60,101 nt of DNA from an uncultured Prevotellaceae bacterium (GTDB taxonomy: Bacteria > Bacteroidota > Bacteroidia > Bacteroidales > UBA932): contig OMVB01000066.1 in NCBI GenBank assembly GCA_900314395.1, positions 1 through 60,101 on the forward strand, in the 5' to 3' direction. Of the stretch, positions 51,697-60,101 are shown in pieces. Both the position numbers and the translations under genes were made by a program. Below the pieces are notes generated by a model. That model saw nothing but the letters and a program-made list of their open reading frames with translations, was not told the DNA's origin and made no database searches. Each line of letters opens with the position of its first letter. Position 1 is the stretch's first letter.

Positions 51697-51726
51697 CAAA
51701 GGTAGTCATTATTTGCTGATTTTCAA
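51697..51726 (-). promoter_or_regulatory. Promoter of the rplC-to-rpsC operon
   Basis: On the minus strand TTG (51726-51724), 19 nt, TACCTTTG (51704-51697), then GCAGTCCG. The leader to rplC is about 55 nt. The bases after the -7 box match those at the rplP and tRNA-Gly promoters. Confidence 0.8.
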
Positions 51727-51777
51727 TAGTTTTCAACAAATTTTTCAACAATCTGCCGCCAATCCACAATATTATAT

Positions 51778-51785
51778 TATATTTG
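51778..51785 (+). promoter_or_regulatory. -7 box of the cdaA unit
   Basis: TATATTTG, a perfect match, 24 nt before the cdaA ATG. No clear -33 box. It is divergent from the rplC promoter. Confidence 0.5.
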
Positions 51786-51809
51786 TAAACTGATTTTTAG
51801 AAAAAAGGT

Positions 51810-52619
51810 ATGCCTGCAGCAATTTTCGGGTTCCTGGGCCTGTCGCTCACCGATTTGATAGATATACTGATTGTGGCGATGATTATATTCGCCATTTTCA
51901 GGTGGGTTCGAAACTCCACGGCCATCAACATCTTCGTGGCAATCATAATCATTTATGTTTTGCTGGTCGTTGCCGACGCCCTTGGGATGAAGCTTATGCG
52001 CGCCCTCCTGGGCGCCTTCATCGATGTCGGCGTACTGGCCCTCATCGTCATATTCCAGCCGGAGATAAGGCATTTCCTGTACCGGGTCGGCTCGGAGACA
52101 AAAATCAGTTCCAAGGGACAGGCCATCCTGTCCAAAGTCTTCGGCAAAAAGACCAGCAGCATGAATTCGGAGGCCGTAAACGAAGTTGCGGAAGCCTGCC
52201 GGAGGATGTCGGAACAGAAGACCGGCGCCCTCATCGTCTTCCCTAACGGGGACTCCCTGGACTATATCATAGAGACGGGAGACCGCATCGACGCCACAAT
52301 CAGCAGGCGTCTTATAATGAACCTGTTTTTCAAGAATTCACCCCTCCACGACGGAGCCATGATAATCGGCGGCAACAGGATAGTGGCCGCAAGATGCACC
52401 CTGCCCATAACATCCCGCACAGACCTTCCGGCCAGTTACGGAATGCGCCACAAGGCAGCCATCGGCATATCGGAAGAATCGGACGCGGAGGTGATAGTTG
52501 TATCGGAGGAAACCGGAAATGTATCGTTCGTAAAGCAGGGGGAGGTAACGCCCATCGGCAATATGAACGAGCTTAAACTGCTGCTTGGCGCGGCGATTTC
52601 CGGAGCGAGCGAAAAGTAA
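51810..52619 (+). CDS. cdaA: Diadenylate cyclase CdaA
   Basis: 269 residues. Three N-terminal membrane segments (about residues 10-85) and a C-terminal DAC domain with the DGA motif (SPLHDGAMIIGG, about 178) and the RHR-type motif as RHK (YGMRHKAAIGISEE, about 213). It joins two ATP to c-di-AMP, a messenger for osmotic and cell wall control. mutS2 begins at the base after its stop. Confidence 0.94.
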   Translation: MPAAIFGFLGLSLTDLIDILIVAMIIFAIFRWVRNSTAINIFVAIIIIYVLLVVADALGMKLMRALLGAFIDVGVLALIVIFQPEIRHFLYRVGSETKISSKGQAILSKVFGKKTSSMNSEAVNEVAEACRRMSEQKTGALIVFPNGDSLDYIIETGDRIDATISRRLIMNLFFKNSPLHDGAMIIGGNRIVAARCTLPITSRTDLPASYGMRHKAAIGISEESDAEVIVVSEETGNVSFVKQGEVTPIGNMNELKLLLGAAISGASEK

Positions 52620-55175
52620 ATGGACAAGAAAGAGAACAAAATAGATCTGGTTCTGGAAGCCAAACTGGGCTTCGACAAGGTGCGCGGGGCGGTATCGGAC
52701 AAATGCAGCACCGAATACGCCGCCGGCAGGGCCGCATCGGAAGAATTCTGCACATCGGCAAAGGAAATCCGCCGCAGGCTGCTCCTGACGGACGAGATGC
52801 GCCTTATCGTGATGTTTGAGGAGTCCTTCCCTACCAGCGGTTACATAGACTGCCTCGATTTTTTAAATGTGCTTGAGGCCGATGGTGCCAATATAGACCT
52901 TTTCTCCCTGGGCAAGCTGCGCACAATGACAGAGACCCTGCGCAAGGTGACGGCCTTCTTTGACGGAATCAAGGACGGCGTTTATCCCAACCTGAAGCGC
53001 TTTGTTTCCAAAGTGAAGGTGTTCCCGGAGGTGCAGCGCAGGATAGACCGCATAATCGACAAATTCGGGAATGTGAAAGATACGGCGTCGGACGAGCTCC
53101 TGCAAATCCGCGGGCAACTCCACGACAAGGAAGGTTCCCTGTCCAAGAGGGCAGCAACCATCCTTAAAAAGGCCCAGACGGACGGTATAGTTGACGCCGA
53201 TGCTTCCATAACGATTAGGGACGGCAAGCTGCTCATCCCTGTAAACACATCGGAGAAAAAACGCCTTCAGGGCTTTGTGTTCGATGAATCCGCTTCCGGC
53301 AAGACCACCTATATAGAGCCGGCGGAAATCGTCGCCCTGGAAAACGAGATAAGCGAGCTTCACTTTGCAGAGAACCGCGAAATCTTCCGCATACTGTCGC
53401 TCTTCAGCGACTTCCTGCGCCCCTACGTTCCGGAGCTTGTCAAAGGCGCCGTTTGCATAGGGGAGCTGGACTTCATAATGGCCAAGGCCCAGATTGCCCT
53501 GGAATACATTGCCGGAATGCCGATAATCTCTGAAGAAGGCCAGATGCATCTTCGCAAGGCGCGCCATCCCCTGCTGGAAAAGGCGCTCAAGCGGGAGGGA
53601 AAGCCGATTGTGCCCCTTACCGCCAGCCTTACGCCAGACAAGCATATCCTGCTCATCTCCGGGCCCAACGCGGGCGGCAAGTCCGTGTGCCTCAAGACAG
53701 TGGGACTGCTGCAGTACATGTTCCAGTGGGGAATGCTCATTCCTACGTCGGAGACATCGGAGATGTGCATTTTTGACCGGATTATGGTAGATATCGGCGA
53801 CGGTCAGTCGCTGGAAAGCGACCTTAGCACCTACAGCTCCTTCCTTCAGTCGATGAAGGACGTGCTGGCCAGGGCCGATGCCGCCACGCTGGTGCTAATA
53901 GACGAGCTCGGTTCCGGCACGGAGCCTGCTGCGGGCGGAGCCATCGCAGAGGCCATCCTGAGCGAGCTGGACAAGAGGGGAGTGTACGGAGTCCTTACCA
54001 CGCACTACACCAATCTTAAATTATACGCGTCGCGCGAGGGCGTGGGCGTAGTGAATGGCGCCATGCAGTTTGACGCAAAGAACATCGTGCCTCTGTTCAA
54101 GCTGGAAATGGGCCTGCCGGGCAACTCGTTCGCCTTTGAGCTGGCCCGCAAGATTGGCCTGCCGGAGAGCATCGTCAAGGATGCGGAGGAGCGCGCAGGG
54201 GAGGAGTATGTAGGCATCGAGCGCAACCTGCGCAAGATTGTGCGCAACCGCCGCGCGCTGGACGAAAAACTGGAGAAAATACGCCACACGGACAAGGCCC
54301 TGGAGAGCATAACGGATAAGTACCAGAAAGAGCTGGAGGCTATCCGCAAGCAAAAGAAAGACATCCTGGACCAGGCCAAGAAAGAGGCGGAGGACATCGT
54401 CAAGGGCGCCAACAGACAGGTGGAGAGCACCATCCGCACGATCAAGGAGGCCCAGGCAGAAAAGGAGCGCACAAAAGAGGCCAGGACCCAGCTTCAAGAC
54501 TTCCTGGGAGCCCTTTCCCGGCAGAAGCAGACCCAGCAGAAGAATCACGACGCATATATAGAGAATAAACTCCGGCAGCTGGAGGACCGCCAGTCCCGCG
54601 AGGCTAAGCGCAAGGCGCTCCGCGAGGGCAAACACGCCGCTGCCGCTGCTGCATCGGCACAGGAAGCCGTTCCGCAGGAAGAAACGCTGCACCGCAGCGG
54701 GCCCCTGAAAGTGGGGGAGAAGGTCAAAATCAAATCCAACGGAATGGTGGGAGAAGTGTCCAAGGTTTCCGGGAAGTCGGTGGCAGTCATCGTCGGCAAT
54801 ATCACAACTAAACTGACGGCGGACAAAGTGGAACGAATATCTTCCAACGAGTACAAGGCGGCCGTTAAGAATCTGCCGTCGGCAACGAAGAAGATTCAGG
54901 TGCAGGATCCGGCAATCATGGAGCGAAAACTGAACTTCAAACCGGAGCTGGACGTGCGCGGGGAAAGGCTTCAGGACGCCCTGGAAAAGGTAATGCGCTT
55001 TGTGGACGACGCCATTATGCTGGATATGCCGTCGGTACGCATCGTCCACGGAAAGGGAACCGGAGTGCTGCACCAGGAGATTCAGAAATTACTCAAGACC
55101 ATGCCGGGAGTACAGGCAAGGGACGAACATATACAACTGGGGGGAAGCGGAGTAACAGTTGTAACATTCGGATGA
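52620..55175 (+). CDS. mutS2: MutS2 family ATPase
   Basis: 851 residues. It lacks the mismatch-binding domain I of MutS. The ATPase has Walker A GPNAGGKS (about residue 348) and Walker B LVLIDELGSGTEPAAGG (about 425). A long coiled coil rich in Lys and Glu spans about 520-670. The C-terminal Smr domain has LDVRGERLQDALEKV (about 779) and HGKGTG (about 810). Family members rescue stalled ribosomes and/or limit recombination. It starts directly after cdaA and overlaps yraN by 4 nt. Confidence 0.95.
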   Translation: MDKKENKIDLVLEAKLGFDKVRGAVSDKCSTEYAAGRAASEEFCTSAKEIRRRLLLTDEMRLIVMFEESFPTSGYIDCLDFLNVLEADGANIDLFSLGKLRTMTETLRKVTAFFDGIKDGVYPNLKRFVSKVKVFPEVQRRIDRIIDKFGNVKDTASDELLQIRGQLHDKEGSLSKRAATILKKAQTDGIVDADASITIRDGKLLIPVNTSEKKRLQGFVFDESASGKTTYIEPAEIVALENEISELHFAENREIFRILSLFSDFLRPYVPELVKGAVCIGELDFIMAKAQIALEYIAGMPIISEEGQMHLRKARHPLLEKALKREGKPIVPLTASLTPDKHILLISGPNAGGKSVCLKTVGLLQYMFQWGMLIPTSETSEMCIFDRIMVDIGDGQSLESDLSTYSSFLQSMKDVLARADAATLVLIDELGSGTEPAAGGAIAEAILSELDKRGVYGVLTTHYTNLKLYASREGVGVVNGAMQFDAKNIVPLFKLEMGLPGNSFAFELARKIGLPESIVKDAEERAGEEYVGIERNLRKIVRNRRALDEKLEKIRHTDKALESITDKYQKELEAIRKQKKDILDQAKKEAEDIVKGANRQVESTIRTIKEAQAEKERTKEARTQLQDFLGALSRQKQTQQKNHDAYIENKLRQLEDRQSREAKRKALREGKHAAAAAASAQEAVPQEETLHRSGPLKVGEKVKIKSNGMVGEVSKVSGKSVAVIVGNITTKLTADKVERISSNEYKAAVKNLPSATKKIQVQDPAIMERKLNFKPELDVRGERLQDALEKVMRFVDDAIMLDMPSVRIVHGKGTGVLHQEIQKLLKTMPGVQARDEHIQLGGSGVTVVTFG

Positions 55176-55546
55176 GGACAAAAACAAGTTTGACGGGAAA
55201 GAGGGGAGAAGCGGCTGTCGCAGGGTTTCTGGCAGCCAAGGGCCATAAAATAGTGGCCAGGAATTGGAGGAGCGGGCATTTGGAGCTGGACATTGTAAGT
55301 TTGGACGGTTCAGGCCTGCATTTTGTAGAAGTAAAGACGCGAACGTCATCTGACATTGCGGCGCCGCAGGAGAACGTAGGCGCGGTAAAGCAGAGACGCC
55401 TGGCAGAAGCGGCGAAACGCTTTTTGGCGGGCTCGCGCGGGCAATTTTGGGGCATGGAGGTGTTTTTTGACATCGCTGCTGTTCTGGATTGCGACAACCA
55501 TTTGGAAATCAATTATTTTCCGAATGCTTTTATACCGACACACTGA
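55172..55546 (+). CDS. YraN family (UPF0102) nuclease-like protein
   Basis: 124 residues. Endonuclease-like core with G-x-x-GE (GKRGEAAVAGFLAAKGHKIV), LELDIVSLD and FVEVKTRTS, the D-x(n)-ExK pattern of restriction-like folds. A Holliday junction or DNA repair role has been proposed for the family but is unproven. It overlaps mutS2 in ATGA. Confidence 0.9.
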   Translation: MRTKTSLTGKRGEAAVAGFLAAKGHKIVARNWRSGHLELDIVSLDGSGLHFVEVKTRTSSDIAAPQENVGAVKQRRLAEAAKRFLAGSRGQFWGMEVFFDIAAVLDCDNHLEINYFPNAFIPTH

Positions 55547-55559
55547 TTAGTGACACTAT

Positions 55560-56657
55560 ATGTTAGATAAAAGATTTTACTGCGTCCTGATGGCCGGCGG
55601 CTCCGGAGACAAGCTGTGGCCATGGAGCAGGGAGAATAAACCCAAGCAGTTCGCTTCCATCGGCCCGGGAAGGATAACAATGCTTAAAAGGGCCTATGAC
55701 AGGTGTTTGCGTCTTGTCCCGCAGGAGAATATTCTTGTTGCAACCCTGGAAAAATACAAACCTCTTGTACAGGAGATTCTTCCGGATCTGAAGGAAGAAA
55801 ACATGCTTCTTGAGCCTATCGGCCGGCAGACGGCGCCTTGTACCGTTTACTCTGCCTACACTGTTTTCAAACGCGACCCCGATGCCGTCATTACGATGGT
55901 TCCTGCGGACAGCATTATAGAGAACAACGACCAGACGTGTGCCACTATGAAAGAGGCGATGGTTTACGCCGCAGAACATGACGTCCTGCTTACGATGGGC
56001 GTTATTCCCACCCGCCCGGAGACCCAGTACGGTTATATCCAGGTTGCAGGCGGCAAGGAGGCCCGCGACGCGGGAAAACCTGCGCCGGTAAAGACTTTCA
56101 CGGAGAAGCCGGACGAGTCGATCGCCACTGCTTTCTGCAAGAGCGGGGAGTTCTTCTGGAACAGCGGTATCTACATATGGAAGGCCGCCCTTATCAAGGA
56201 GGAGTGCGAGTCTCTTATGCCGTCCATTACGGAGCTTTTCGCCGGCTGGGAGAAAGCCCTTGGCGGCCCGGAAGAAAAGGCTTTCCTAAACAAGGTCTAC
56301 GACGACTGCCCCAAGATTTCCATCGACTACGGTCTTATGGAAAAGACGGAGCGGGCCTGGATTTTCCCCATCAACTTCCGCTGGACGGATTTGGACAACT
56401 GGGACGAGCTTTATGAGGATGCCCCCAAGGCCGATGATGCCGGAAATATCTGTAACACAGGTGCTTACATTATAAAGGACAGCAAGTCAAACGTCATCCT
56501 TTCAGAGAACCGGCAGAAGCTTGTTGCGGTGCGCGGCCTTGAAGATTACATTGTGGTAGATACGGACGATGTCCTTCTGATTTGCCCCAGGAACCGCGAG
56601 GCGTACAACGACCTTGCCTCCGCCACCGGCTTCCCCGATTTTGAAAAGTTCAGATAA
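55560..56657 (+). CDS. manC: Mannose-1-phosphate guanylyltransferase
   Basis: 365 residues, the short form without the isomerase domain. The signature loop is VLMAGGSGDKLWPWSRENKP (about residue 10); most members read GGSGTRLWPLSR, so T-R is replaced by D-K here, a change at the nucleotide-binding loop. Other motifs are normal: PADSIIEN, FTEKPDES, FFWNSGIYIW and the segment SIDYGLMEKT. It makes GDP-mannose for glycans and GDP-fucose. It lies 13 nt after yraN. Confidence 0.9.
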   Translation: MLDKRFYCVLMAGGSGDKLWPWSRENKPKQFASIGPGRITMLKRAYDRCLRLVPQENILVATLEKYKPLVQEILPDLKEENMLLEPIGRQTAPCTVYSAYTVFKRDPDAVITMVPADSIIENNDQTCATMKEAMVYAAEHDVLLTMGVIPTRPETQYGYIQVAGGKEARDAGKPAPVKTFTEKPDESIATAFCKSGEFFWNSGIYIWKAALIKEECESLMPSITELFAGWEKALGGPEEKAFLNKVYDDCPKISIDYGLMEKTERAWIFPINFRWTDLDNWDELYEDAPKADDAGNICNTGAYIIKDSKSNVILSENRQKLVAVRGLEDYIVVDTDDVLLICPRNREAYNDLASATGFPDFEKFR

Positions 56658-56686
56658 AAGAAACGCCCCGCTTGGGGCGTTTCTTT
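56657..56686. terminator. Bidirectional terminator between manC and aspS
   Basis: AAAGAAACGCCCC-gctt-GGGGCGTTTCTTT, a 13-bp perfect stem with A and T tracts, between convergent genes. It touches the aspS stop codon. Confidence 0.9.
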
Positions 56687-58454
56687 ATTCTTTGACCGTT
56701 GAAGCTATTTGAAGCTCATCCAGCTGGATTTGGTCAATCGCCGACGGAGAGTCTATCATTACGTCGCGGCCCTGGTTGTTCTTAGGGAAGGCGATGTAGT
56801 CGCGGATAGAGTCGCTGCCGCCGAAGAGGGCGCATACGCGGTCGAAGCCGAATGCAAGGCCGCCGTGAGGCGGTGCACCGAACTTGAAGGCGTTGATGAT
56901 GAAACCGAACTTGTATTCTGCATCCTCCGGGCTTATGCCAAGGACCTCGAACATTCTCTTCTGCATCTCTGCATCGTGGATACGGATACTGCCGCCGCCA
57001 AGTTCTGTGCCATTGAGAACAAAGTCGTAAGCGTTGGCGCAAACGCGCTCCAGATCCTCTTTCTTGTTGCTGTTGAACCAGGCCTCATGCTCCGGCTTGG
57101 GAGCTGTGAAAGGATGGTGCATGGCATAGAAACGCTGGGTTTCATCGTCCCACTCAAGAAGAGGGAAGTCCACAATCCACAGCGGTGCGAACACCTTGGG
57201 ATCACGCAGTCCAAGACGGTTACCCATCTCTATACGAAGCACGCCCAGCATGGTCTGGACCTTGCGTTTGTTGTCACCGCTGAGAACCAGGATAAGGTCT
57301 CCGGCCTTGGCCTCTGCGGCCTGGGCCAGTTTTGCAAGGTCTTCAGGAGTATAGAATTTGTCGATAGAAGACTTGAATGTGCCGTCTGCATTGACTTTGA
57401 TGTAGATAAGGCCTTTGGCGCCTACCTGAGGGCGTTTTACCCATTCTGTAAGCTCGTCCAGCTGCTTGCGGGTGTATTCCGATGCTCCCGGGACGGCGAT
57501 TGCGCCTATGTAGGCGGCTCCGTCAAGTACGCTGAAGCCCTTGCCCTTTGCCTTGTCCGTGAGTTCATGGATGGTCATTCCGAAGCGGATATCCGGCTTG
57601 TCGGAGCCGTAGTTGTCCATGGCGTCGTACCAGCACATGCGGGGGAGAGGGTTGGGGATATCTACGTTAAGGACGTTCTTGAACAGGGTGCGCATCATGC
57701 CCTCGAAGGTGTTCAGTACGTCTTCCTGCTCTACGAAGGACATCTCGCAGTCTATCTGTGTGAACTCCGGCTGGCGGTCTGCACGAAGGTCCTCGTCCCT
57801 GAAGCATCGTACAATCTGGAAGTAGCGGTCATAGCCGGCAACCATAAGGAGCTGCTTGAAGGTCTGGGGGCTCTGCGGCAGGGCGTAGAACTGGCCCGGA
57901 TTCATGCGAGAAGGAACCACGAAGTCACGGGCACCTTCCGGGGTGGACTTGATAAGATAAGGAGTTTCTATTTCCATGAAACCCTTGCTGTCCAAGTAGT
58001 TACGAACCTCATGGGCAATACGGTGACGCAGCATGAGAGCGTTGCGCAGGGGATTGCGGCGCAGGTCCAGGTAACGGTACTTCATACGGAGGTCGTCGCC
58101 GCCGTCGCTCACGTCTTCAATGGTGAACGGGGGAGTTACGGACTTGTTAAGGATGTTAATTTCTGAAACCTTAATCTCTATGTCACCGGTGGCCATCTTG
58201 GCGTTCTTGCTCTGGCGCTCAAGAACTTCGCCTTTGGCCTGGATTACGAATTCACGTCCAAGGCTGTTTGCGGCCTCTACCAGGGCAGCAGGAGCATCTG
58301 CCTCTACTACAAGCTGGGTGATGCCGTAACGGTCACGCAGGTCTATGAAGGTCATTCCTCCAAGTTTACGGGATTTCTGAACCCATCCTGCCAGGGTTAC
58401 TTTCTGTCCGACGTTTTCTATGCGGAGCTGTCCGCAAGTGTGTGTTCTGTACAT
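56685..58454 (-). CDS. aspS: Aspartyl-tRNA synthetase
   Basis: 589 residues, full length. N-terminal OB-fold anticodon domain ([20 protein letters not shown]), class II motif 2 ([18 protein letters not shown], about 216), the bacterial insertion domain (about 290-420) and motif 3 ([16 protein letters not shown], about 530). Charges tRNA-Asp. Whether it is discriminating cannot be stated without alignment. Confidence 0.98.
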   Translation of the reverse strand: MYRTHTCGQLRIENVGQKVTLAGWVQKSRKLGGMTFIDLRDRYGITQLVVEADAPAALVEAANSLGREFVIQAKGEVLERQSKNAKMATGDIEIKVSEINILNKSVTPPFTIEDVSDGGDDLRMKYRYLDLRRNPLRNALMLRHRIAHEVRNYLDSKGFMEIETPYLIKSTPEGARDFVVPSRMNPGQFYALPQSPQTFKQLLMVAGYDRYFQIVRCFRDEDLRADRQPEFTQIDCEMSFVEQEDVLNTFEGMMRTLFKNVLNVDIPNPLPRMCWYDAMDNYGSDKPDIRFGMTIHELTDKAKGKGFSVLDGAAYIGAIAVPGASEYTRKQLDELTEWVKRPQVGAKGLIYIKVNADGTFKSSIDKFYTPEDLAKLAQAAEAKAGDLILVLSGDNKRKVQTMLGVLRIEMGNRLGLRDPKVFAPLWIVDFPLLEWDDETQRFYAMHHPFTAPKPEHEAWFNSNKKEDLERVCANAYDFVLNGTELGGGSIRIHDAEMQKRMFEVLGISPEDAEYKFGFIINAFKFGAPPHGGLAFGFDRVCALFGGSDSIRDYIAFPKNNQGRDVMIDSPSAIDQIQLDELQIASTVKE

Positions 58455-58893
58455 ATCTTGTTTTTATTTTTGCCGATGTTTATTGTTTTATCGTGCAAAT
58501 TTAACAATTTGCTACGAAAAATGTCTTTATTAGAATGTATTTTTCTTGTATAGTTACCCAACGTAGTATTCCCTGCATGACACCAGAGCAGATAATGGCT
58601 TTTCGTTGTTCCTTTTATAGGATGCTACGCTTCTACTTTAACTTAGTCACCTGTCTTAAATCACGATAGTATTATACCCGGCCCTGTCATCGCTAATAAT
58701 GACAGAAGTACAAATGAGCACTTGCAAAGAATATGACGAAAATCTATCATAGTATTGTTGCGTTGTAAAATTAACCTTTTTCCCCTTCTTTTCAAAATCT
58801 TTCCAACTCTATAAGGAAAACCTTTCTTGTTGTAATATATTTTGCTTTTTCTTCCTTTTTCATTATCTTTCGGGAACTAATAGCCGAATCCTT
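58455..58893. other. Intergenic region between aspS and the RHS gene
   Basis: 439 nt, A/T-rich, no gene seen. It holds the aspS promoter (58496-58503) and a short hairpin CTGTCAT/ATGACAG (58684-58705). A weak TATATTTT-type box lies about 55 nt before the RHS start. Confidence 0.6.
58496..58503 (-). promoter_or_regulatory. -7 box of aspS
   Basis: On the minus strand TAAATTTG, an exact TAnnTTTG match, about 42 nt before the aspS ATG. Confidence 0.55.
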
Positions 58894-60101
58894 ATGAAGC
58901 CTGTTCCCCGATTACTCACCCTTTGCCTGCTTGCTTCCTTCTTTTGGGCGCCCCTCTCTGCCCAGACATATAAGCTTGCCGATGAAAGCGTGGTGCCACC
59001 ATCGCCAACCTCCACGGTGTATCAGAGATATGCAGGATGGACGCCTGACTTGGCTACGGGAGCCGCAACACTGGCATTTCCACTTTATGATGTAAAAGTA
59101 GCAAACTGGAGCCTGCCGTTCAGCCTTCAATACAGTTCTACGGGAATTAAAGTGAATGCGACACCTTATCCGGCCGGTTACGGATGGGCTTTCCTCCCGG
59201 GGTTGCGCATCACCAGGACAATCTGCGGACGTGCAGACCTGTGGTATGATCGTGATATCCAAGATGCGGCAACCGCAGATTTTGACTATGAGAAGCTGAC
59301 CGTATATGATGCCGTCCACGGTAATCAGCCGCTGCTGGATGAAGACATGCTTGACTCCCAATATGATATTTTTACTGTTAGCCTGCCGGGAGAATCCTGC
59401 CGCTTTATCTTAGTCGGGGAAAACGGTGTTTATCATGCAGAGACAGTTAATACGCTATTAAAAATTGAGATTCTCGGTACGAAGGGCGCAGGGTTCAAGG
59501 TGACGGACGGGAATGGTGTCGTTTATTGGTTCGGGGATGACTCAACTACACCCGGTTTTGATTTTACCGAGTATGTTGACAACCGTTATCCAACGGCCTG
59601 GATGCTAAGGAAAGTAGTAATCCCAGGGACGGGGAATGAAGTCACATTCAACTGGTATAAGGGGAACGGCAGCGGATTGGGCAATGGCTACTGGCTTGGC
59701 AGCCATATTGTCAGGGACAGGAAACCATCTCAGTATGATACCGACTCGAATCCGTCATTCGACGATGCCACAGTCCTTGGTACCTTGGAAGGCTCATACG
59801 ATTATCCTACCATCCTGATGCTTAAGCAAGTGAACTTTCCCGGGGGTAAAGTGGTATTTAACTACGAGAGTTTTTACATTCCGTTGTTGACAGAAATGAC
59901 CGTTTCCAATGTTAATGGAAACACGGTCCGCAAGGCGACTCTTTCCTACGGCCCCGCCGGAATTCAACACCGGCTTCTTAAAAGCCTGTACCTCAGCGGC
60001 GACGGCACATATGGTTTCTCCTACTACAATGAGAGTACCGGCTTTTCAAACATCTATGCACAGGACTGGTGGGGTTATTATAATGGAAAATCCAACACCT
60101 C
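58894..60101 (+). CDS. RHS-associated secreted protein, N-terminal part (cut by window end)
   Basis: 402 codons, open to the window edge. Signal peptide at residues 1-24 (LLTLCLLASFFWAPLSAQ). The following beta-rich region (TGAATLAFPLYDVKVANWSL, YGWAFLPGLRITRTICGRAD, VYWFGDDST) matches the exported N-terminal proteins of Bacteroidota RHS loci, like the product of 28506-32114 in role but not close in sequence. Any YD repeats and toxin tip would lie to the right of the window. Confidence 0.8.
   Translation, partial: MKPVPRLLTLCLLASFFWAPLSAQTYKLADESVVPPSPTSTVYQRYAGWTPDLATGAATLAFPLYDVKVANWSLPFSLQYSSTGIKVNATPYPAGYGWAFLPGLRITRTICGRADLWYDRDIQDAATADFDYEKLTVYDAVHGNQPLLDEDMLDSQYDIFTVSLPGESCRFILVGENGVYHAETVNTLLKIEILGTKGAGFKVTDGNGVVYWFGDDSTTPGFDFTEYVDNRYPTAWMLRKVVIPGTGNEVTFNWYKGNGSGLGNGYWLGSHIVRDRKPSQYDTDSNPSFDDATVLGTLEGSYDYPTILMLKQVNFPGGKVVFNYESFYIPLLTEMTVSNVNGNTVRKATLSYGPAGIQHRLLKSLYLSGDGTYGFSYYNESTGFSNIYAQDWWGYYNGKSNT

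Noticed and set aside
54021-55073. 350-codon open frame antisense to mutS2
   Set aside because: Covers the coiled coil and Smr region of a clear MutS2; His/Leu-rich composition is typical of antisense reading.
56709-58166. 485-codon open frame antisense to aspS
   Set aside because: aspS is full length with all class II motifs; the antisense frame is open because of codon bias at high GC.

Overview
The window is a piece of a Bacteroidota chromosome, almost certainly order Bacteroidales. The evidence is the promoter type (TTTG, 18-20 nt, TAnnTTTG), families largely confined to that phylum (DUF4270, DUF4294, DUF3098, DUF4919, the short GT5 protein, the NagB-like/PIG-L fusion), the gene order ftsX-DUF3098-uppP-lpxH, and zinc-free forms of L36 and S14. 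The genus cannot be read from the sequence.

Layout. 0-3.1 kb: a MntA/HepT toxin-antitoxin pair, tRNA-Gly(GCC), then a TPR/DUF4919 protein and a class A acid phosphatase. 3.2-5.8 kb: a small lipoprotein and a K+-dependent membrane pyrophosphatase. 5.9-12.8 kb: a compact five-gene unit (LacI regulator, zinc peptidase, NagB-like/PIG-L fusion, NagB, GH95 fucosidase), probably for fucosylated and amino-sugar glycans. 12.9-23.5 kb: the lower part of the ribosomal S10-spc-alpha cluster, L16 down to rpoA and L17, on the minus strand with its own promoter. 23.5-36.3 kb: an RHS polymorphic-toxin island rich in palindromic repeats. 36.2-39.0 kb: lpxH, uppP, DUF3098 and ftsX. 39.0-41.8 kb: GT5, DUF4270 and acpP. 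42-44 kb: three secreted proteins next to the remnant of a broken gene. 44-47.6 kb: pnuC, uvrC and a TlpA-type lipoprotein. 47.7-51.6 kb: the upper part of the S10 cluster, L3 to S3, again on the minus strand with its own promoter and terminator. 51.8-58.5 kb: cdaA, mutS2, yraN, a mannose-1-phosphate guanylyltransferase and aspS. 58.9 kb to the end: the start of another RHS-type secreted protein.

The two most unusual things are the following. First, a ribosomal cluster that is normally continuous is split by about 24 kb between rpsC and rplP, and each half is a complete transcription unit. Second, the RHS island beside one breakpoint shows a series of rearrangements. It has a two-gene RHS locus ending in a JAB-type metallopeptidase, flanked by inverted copies of a palindromic repeat. 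It also has a second RHS protein whose whole YD-repeat core is deleted in frame. That cassette is bracketed by a 187-bp direct repeat of the 3' end of a DUF4294 gene, which itself overlaps lpxH antisense. RHS or repeat-mediated recombination may be what reshaped this region; that link is inference.
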